From: Pseudomonas entomophila
GTDB lineage: Bacteria; Pseudomonadota; Gammaproteobacteria; Pseudomonadales; Pseudomonadaceae
DNA: 64,000 nt
Assembly (NCBI RefSeq): GCF_013523165.1
Contig: NZ_JAAMQI010000014.1
Span: 1-64,000, forward strand
Direction: 5' to 3'
The position numbers and the translations under genes are program-made. Positions 60,003 through 64,000 of the stretch are shown in pieces (position 1 is the first letter of the stretch; the number at the start of each line of letters is the position of its first letter). The notes below the pieces were generated by a model, which had not been told where the DNA came from, made no database searches, and worked only from the letters and a program-made list of their open reading frames with translations.

Positions 60003-60434
60003 TTAAATATAGGTCTTATGCCACTTACTCCCGTCATATAGCTCACGCCCAGAAAGCATAAACCTTCCATCCTTTTTCAGAAAAGTTAGTCTAAACTCAG
60101 ACTCTAGACCTTTAAGTTTCTGAATCTTAACTAAAACCTTATTAGGACTTACATGATTCACCTCTATTTTATCGGAACTCCGATTGTAATCCGGAGGATT
60201 GCGGCAGACTAAATTTTCTACTCTATCGTAATTTCTACCAACTTTCAAAACATACTTACTGAACAATTCTAAAATCTCAGCCTCCATTATATCTTCAAGC
60301 CCTGGCTCCGAGTCATTATGAAAATTATCGATTTTCCTATCAAAAAATTTTGATTCCCACTCAAACATTCCGTCCATAAAGCCGTTAAACACAGTCTCAA
60401 AATCACTAGATTCAGTTTCTGAATTCTGCCACAT
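60003..60434 (-). CDS. Putative immunity protein, partner of the NS_2-like Rhs nuclease (NTF2-like)
   Basis: A 143-residue acidic protein (MWQNSETESSDFETVFNGFM at the start) with KVLVKIQKLKGLESEFRLTFLKKDGRFML (quoted in part: GLESEFRLTFLKKDGRFML) and a final strand GRELYDGSKWHKTYI. The pattern of N-terminal helices then long antiparallel strands ending in a Trp/Tyr segment suggests an NTF2-like immunity fold as in RhsIA-type proteins; this is inference. AAAGGAGAG before the ATG at 60434 is one of the strongest ribosome binding sites in the window. It overlaps the toxin end by 23 bp. GC content is low. Confidence 0.75.
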   Translation of the reverse strand: MWQNSETESSDFETVFNGFMDGMFEWESKFFDRKIDNFHNDSEPGLEDIMEAEILELFSKYVLKVGRNYDRVENLVCRNPPDYNRSSDKIEVNHVSPNKVLVKIQKLKGLESEFRLTFLKKDGRFMLSGRELYDGSKWHKTYI

Positions 60435-62538
60435 CTATAAGCTCTCCTTTTCTATATACGTTGTACATTATATTTGTCGGCCTAGTCTTGCTTGCACCAT
60501 ATTTGAAAATCACCTCAACGTCAACAGCACCTCCTGTCCGAACTTTACGTGCGACTTCTCTCTCAAAGTCTCTGAATGCCCCACGGTTGATCTTGGATAG
60601 CTGTGGGAATACCCAATTTTTACCGCCAGATCCTCCGAGAAGCTTACCGATTATATGACCAGCGTCATCATTGGGCCTTCCCATCATACGCGCCCATGCC
60701 CGTGAGCTAGCGTTTGTCGAAGTGCCACCTTTTTTTATGCTTTCCTCAGTTATCGTAGCGGTAGCTCTAAGAGGCTGTCCTTGCGGCCCACGTATCACAG
60801 TCGTCTCTACACACCAACCTAATGGATCGAGCCATCCTGTAGAGTTGGGTGCGTAGCCATACAAATTAGTCCCGCCCAGTAGCCCTATAGGATCCTGTGT
60901 GGTGAATCGTGCTACTTCGGGGTCATAGTACCGGAACGTATTGTAGTGCAGCCCTGTTTCATCGTCAAAATACTGACCAGGAAACCTGAGGGGCTGATCA
61001 ATTTCGTTCACTGCGGTGCTTTCAACAGCCCCCCATGAACGATACGTCACTTGCCAAACAATTTCACCTTCACTGTCCGTCAACTCTAGCGGAGTGCCAA
61101 TCTGATCATTGTGAAAGTAATAAACTTTCTGCCCAGCACCTTCCACTTGATCGACGCGCGCCAAAGGCGAGTAGCTATACGATTCATAAAAATATAGCGT
61201 CTCACGCTCAGGCGAGTGCTCACTCAATAAACGTAAACCCTGCCACATGAATCGTTTCTGTTCTTGCGTTTCTTGCGCACCAGCTGTTTTCGCTATCCGG
61301 CGACCCAGGCTGTCATATCGATACTCAGCAACACACTCAAGCTTCCCGCTAACCCACCTTTCCACCCTGACTAGCCGATTTTCACAGTCGTACTCAAACC
61401 GCTGCTCCGTGGCCGGCCCCGAGAACTTCTCGATCAGGTTGCCCCACGCATCGTATCGATACTCGCAGTTGCGCCACTTGGCGATCCGGTTGTCCGTAAC
61501 CCTGGCAAACTGCCGCGCATTGAAATCCAGCCGGTTGCCTGCCGCGTCGTAGCGGAACTCTTCACTGCTGAGGATTGAACCTGTCTCGCGATTGTGCAGC
61601 TGCCCGTTGGCCTGATAGGTGTATCGCGTCTCACCGCGCAGCTTGTCCAGCGTACGCACCAACTCCCCCGCCGGATCGTACTCGTAACGGCGATGGATAG
61701 GATTGTAGCGGTGCTCCACATACAGCTCCGTATGGATCCCCGGGTTGTGCACCTGCGACAGCTTGTCGGCGGGCAGCGTCGAGGCATACTGCCAGGCCTT
61801 GCGGCCCATGGCGTCATAGCCAAAGCAGCTGGTGAGCTTACCTTGGGTGCGATACACCTCGCGGTGCAGGTCGTCACGTTCGATGTCGCTGATGACCTGC
61901 CCATCCAGGTTGATCTGGTGCAGGTGTCCACTGCCGTAGTACAGGTGATTGATCTTGCGCCCATCCGGCAAGGTCAGCGTGGTCAGGTTGTCCAGCGGAT
62001 CGTATTCATAGCTCAGAGTGCCGTCGGATGTGATTTCCTGGGTCAGCCGCCCGAGGATGTCGTACGCGTACTCGAGCTTCTCCAGCAAGATGCCCATCGT
62101 GCGCTTGGCACGGCCTGTAGGCTGGCGTTCGATGCTCAGCAAGCGGTCGCTGTCATCGTAGGTGTAGAGGTGCTGTCCGTCCGTATTGGTTTTGCTGATC
62201 AGTCGACCAATCGTGTCGCGCTCGAATTCGGTGTGTCGCTCCGGGCGCTCGCCATTTTCGCCATAACCGATCTCATCCAACCGGATGAGGTGACCGGCGA
62301 TGTCATAACTGAAGCGACGGGTCAGGTTGTCTACGCGCACCTCTTCGCTTAAACGATCCGAAGCGTCGTAGGCGAAGCGGTAGCTGGCGTTGTTTTCGTT
62401 GACCAGCGCCGTCAGGCGGATGGCCTTGTCGTACTCGTAGCGTACCCATTCGCCATTGGCATCCTGGCGTGCACTCGGCAGACCGCGGGCAGCGCGCTGA
62501 AGGCAGGTGGTCTGGATCTTGTCGTTGGTCTGGGTGAG
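60412..62538 (-). CDS. Orphan rhs 3' cassette 2 with NS_2-like DNA/RNA nuclease tip (no proper start)
   Basis: An uninterrupted rhs 3' frame from 62538, just after a TAA, to 60412. It begins in mid-repeat (LTQTNDKIQTTCLQR) and has no good start codon; GTG at 62340 is the first candidate. YD repeats (YEYDPLDNLTTLTLPDGR) lead to the Rhs core end FDDETGLHYNTFRYYDPEVAR and DPIGLLGG, with the processing motif PNSTGWLDPLGW. The tip of about 140 residues contains RPNDDAGHIIGKLLGGSGGKN and NWVFPQLSKINRGAFRDFE, as in the Endonuclea_NS_2 family of nucleases. The immunity gene overlaps its end. I infer an untranslated reservoir cassette. Confidence 0.85.
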   Translation of the reverse strand, partial: LTQTNDKIQTTCLQRAARGLPSARQDANGEWVRYEYDKAIRLTALVNENNASYRFAYDASDRLSEEVRVDNLTRRFSYDIAGHLIRLDEIGYGENGERPERHTEFERDTIGRLISKTNTDGQHLYTYDDSDRLLSIERQPTGRAKRTMGILLEKLEYAYDILGRLTQEITSDGTLSYEYDPLDNLTTLTLPDGRKINHLYYGSGHLHQINLDGQVISDIERDDLHREVYRTQGKLTSCFGYDAMGRKAWQYASTLPADKLSQVHNPGIHTELYVEHRYNPIHRRYEYDPAGELVRTLDKLRGETRYTYQANGQLHNRETGSILSSEEFRYDAAGNRLDFNARQFARVTDNRIAKWRNCEYRYDAWGNLIEKFSGPATEQRFEYDCENRLVRVERWVSGKLECVAEYRYDSLGRRIAKTAGAQETQEQKRFMWQGLRLLSEHSPERETLYFYESYSYSPLARVDQVEGAGQKVYYFHNDQIGTPLELTDSEGEIVWQVTYRSWGAVESTAVNEIDQPLRFPGQYFDDETGLHYNTFRYYDPEVARFTTQDPIGLLGGTNLYGYAPNSTGWLDPLGWCVETTVIRGPQGQPLRATATITEESIKKGGTSTNASSRAWARMMGRPNDDAGHIIGKLLGGSGGKNWVFPQLSKINRGAFRDFEREVARKVRTGGAVDVEVIFKYGASKTRPTNIMYNVYRKGELIDVAEFRN

Positions 62539-62540
62539 TT
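60818..62540 (-). repeat. Rhs tandem repeat, copy 2
   Basis: Directly repeated with copy 3 (57803-59863) and copy 1 (63248-64000 and beyond). The right end of the similarity falls at 62540, exactly against the stop codon of immunity gene 1, and the left end at the DPLG codons. Differences from copy 3 cluster just before DPIG. Confidence 0.85.
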
Positions 62541-62541
62541 A

Positions 62542-62898
62542 TTACTCAAATTGTCTAGCATTAAATATATCATGCAGATCCATTTCATTATTAATCTGTG
62601 TGCTTGTGCCAGCCTTATATGTAAGAACCAACTCTCCCTTGTCAGGCCCATCCTCGATGGCCCTTACGCCATCTAACACACAGAGAAACCCAAACACCGA
62701 CTCTTCCACCGATAGGCTTATAATATTTTCCACCAGCAGTTTTTCTTCTGGATTTAGTGCTTTGTAAAAATCGGACATTTTCACCAAATCTTCTTCTGGC
62801 TTCCTTCCGGGAGGAGATTCTAATATTGAAGTCACATCTTCTTTTGCGGCTTTGGAAACTACGAGATCAATTGCACTTACAAATTTTTTTGAATCCAT
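62542..62898 (-). CDS. Putative immunity protein for the first Rhs toxin
   Basis: A 118-residue, acidic, mostly helical protein (MDSKKFVSAIDLVVSKAAKE; then NPEEKLLVENIISLSVEESV and FGFLCVLDGVRAIEDGP). I do not recognise the family. The immunity role is inferred from position: it starts 10 bp after the toxin stop codon, on the same strand, with AGAGAA upstream, and has the low GC of toxin-tip regions. No membrane segment or signal peptide, as expected for a cytosolic inhibitor of a nuclease. Confidence 0.7.
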   Translation of the reverse strand: MDSKKFVSAIDLVVSKAAKEDVTSILESPPGRKPEEDLVKMSDFYKALNPEEKLLVENIISLSVEESVFGFLCVLDGVRAIEDGPDKGELVLTYKAGTSTQINNEMDLHDIFNARQFE

Positions 62899-62908
62899 TA
62901 TATTTTCT

Positions 62909-64000
62909 CTATTTCAAAAATGCTTCAGGAAACATATTTTTGTTCAACTCAATCAACCTAAGCATAGCACTTGCCGGAGTATTTGTGTAATTTCTCAGAT
63001 CCCTAATATCCTTCGCCAAAAGATCTCGCGCATTTCCAGTAAAGCTACCTTTTAACGTGGGAATTCGTTTATGCTCTGCTCTAGGCAAAGCTATGGAAGG
63101 AGCTTTTTTAGGGTCATAATTTCCTATAACCTGTGCCGCAGGATGTTTTTGGGCTACGTGGTGCATGTCAAGTTTATCGCCTATTTTGGAATTTCTCTGA
63201 AGCACATCGAACCGACCTACTTCATACCTCTGCGTATTCTCACAGGCCCATCCTAAAGGATCAATCCAAGATGCGGGGCTTGGCGCATATTGATAAGTGT
63301 TGCTTCCGCCCAAAACCCCTATGGGATCTTGAGTTATAAATCTTCCTATCTGAGGGTCATAATACCGAAAAGTATTATAGTGCAGGCCAGTTTCTTGATC
63401 GAAGTATTGGCCTTCAAAACGAATATTCTGCTTTACCTCCTCAGCTAGAAGCTTCTCCGTTTCACCCCATGCTCGATATGTTGCATGCCAAACAGTCACA
63501 CCTCCATTATCAGTGAGCTCTAAGGGCGTTCCAATCTGGTCATTATGGAAATAGTAAAGCTTCTGCTCTTCTCCTTCAGTCTGATCGATCCGGGCCAACG
63601 GCACGTAGCTATCCGGTTCGTAGAGATACAAAATATTTTGCCCAGGCGTTTCCTCTCGCAGCATCCTCAAGCCCTGCCAGAGAAAACGCTTCAGCTCCAC
63701 CCGCCCATCGATTTCGACCCGTTTTGCCACCCGTCGCCCAAGACTGTCATACGAATAGTGCCCAGTCGCCGTCAGCTTGCCCGCTACAAACGTCTCGGCC
63801 TTGACCAACCGATTCTCACAGTCGTACTCAAACCGCTGCTCCGTGGCAGGCCCCGAGAACTTCTCGATCAGGTTGCCCCACGCATCGTATCGATACTCGC
63901 AGTTGCGCCACTTGGCGATCCGGTTGTCCGCCACCCTGGCAAACTGCCGTGCATTGAAATCTAGTCGGTTGCCTGCCGCATCGTAGCGAAACTCTTCACT
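62909..64000 (-). CDS. Rhs protein C-terminal part with HNH-like toxin tip (5' end outside the window)
   Basis: The frame is open to the right edge (codon 1 at 64000), so only the last 363 residues are seen. YD repeats (FRYDAAGNRLDFNARQFARV) lead to the core end FDQETGLHYNTFRYYDPQIGR and DPIGVLGG, then the processing motif PSPASWIDPLGW. The tip (about 112 residues) contains GDKLDMHHVAQKHPAAQVI, APSIALPRAEHKRIPTLKG and LLAKDIRDLRNYTNTPAS. The D-x-H-H and later His suggest an HNH/endonuclease VII-like metal site, but I cannot place the family. It may be the end of the main rhs gene or of another orphan cassette. Immunity gene follows. Confidence 0.85.
   Translation of the reverse strand, partial: SEEFRYDAAGNRLDFNARQFARVADNRIAKWRNCEYRYDAWGNLIEKFSGPATEQRFEYDCENRLVKAETFVAGKLTATGHYSYDSLGRRVAKRVEIDGRVELKRFLWQGLRMLREETPGQNILYLYEPDSYVPLARIDQTEGEEQKLYYFHNDQIGTPLELTDNGGVTVWHATYRAWGETEKLLAEEVKQNIRFEGQYFDQETGLHYNTFRYYDPQIGRFITQDPIGVLGGSNTYQYAPSPASWIDPLGWACENTQRYEVGRFDVLQRNSKIGDKLDMHHVAQKHPAAQVIGNYDPKKAPSIALPRAEHKRIPTLKGSFTGNARDLLAKDIRDLRNYTNTPASAMLRLIELNKNMFPEAFLK
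63248..64000 (-). repeat. Rhs tandem repeat, copy 1 (partial, cut by window edge)
   Basis: Directly repeated with copies 2 and 3. Identity is strongest from about 63700 to 64000; the DPIG to YYD segment is more variable. The repeat continues beyond the window. Confidence 0.8.

Overview
The window is about 64 kb of a GC-rich chromosome of a Pseudomonas, most likely of the P. putida group. The evidence is the gene order (recJ, then thrC-hom-dsbC-xerD, then rplS-trmD-rimM-rpsP and ffh; purL-mltF-tadA-multicopper oxidase), the Pseudomonas-type REP sequences, the DUF3509 and DUF533 proteins and the chemoreceptor content. Housekeeping genes fill the left two thirds and accessory genes the right third.

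Region by region. 1-171: broken N-terminus of a DUF533 (YebE-like) gene whose next segment lies on the opposite strand, an inversion signature. 172-605: intergenic region with a perfect 19-bp inverted repeat. 606-5424: old-yellow-enzyme reductase, recJ, YaeQ protein, CaiB-type CoA-transferase. 5627-11859: DUF3509 protein, receiver-like protein, thrC, hom, dsbC, xerD and a YciA-type thioesterase, nearly all on the minus strand. 11959-13901: the rpsP-rimM-trmD-rplS operon; ffh follows at 14134-15513. 15753-19311, plus strand: YpjD/CcsA-like membrane protein, CorC-type protein, MHS-family transporter. 19355-19612: tandem array of inverted REP elements. 19617-22783, minus strand: Nudix hydrolase, gamma carbonic anhydrase, DUF1289 protein, VUT-family transporter, purT. 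22911-24043: a second Nudix hydrolase and an L,D-transpeptidase. 24174-30436: two-partner secretion pair (TpsB/TpsA). 30633-34947: Tat-exported PhoX-type phosphatase and a HET-C family protein. 34990-42828: purL with a NIF3/CutA-like partner, mltF, tadA and a multicopper oxidase. 43022-56133: Sel1-type repeat protein, small membrane protein, GGDEF-EAL protein, DUF1835 protein and three consecutive chemoreceptors, one of them a soluble FIST-domain receptor.

56582-64000 is the most distinctive part. All of it reads on the minus strand except an IS630-type transposase remnant at its left edge. The window cuts into the 3' end of an rhs gene whose C-terminal toxin (an unassigned, D-H-H-containing nuclease-like domain) is followed 10 bp later by a putative immunity gene. 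After that come two further rhs 3' segments in direct tandem, nearly the same as each other up to the DPxG processing motif. Each carries a different C-terminal toxin and its own putative immunity gene: an NS_2-like nuclease with an NTF2-like partner, and a WHH-type HNH nuclease with a SUKH (SMI1/KNR4) partner. The last copy is damaged by two stop codons and a frameshift upstream, while its SUKH gene is intact. This looks like an orphan rhs-CT/immunity array, a store of alternative toxin tips that homologous recombination could swap onto the main Rhs protein.

Coding calls rest on reading frame, recognisable motifs, ribosome binding sites and neighbouring genes. No database search was possible, so family names are from motif recognition, and specific ligands or substrates are stated only where motifs justify it.
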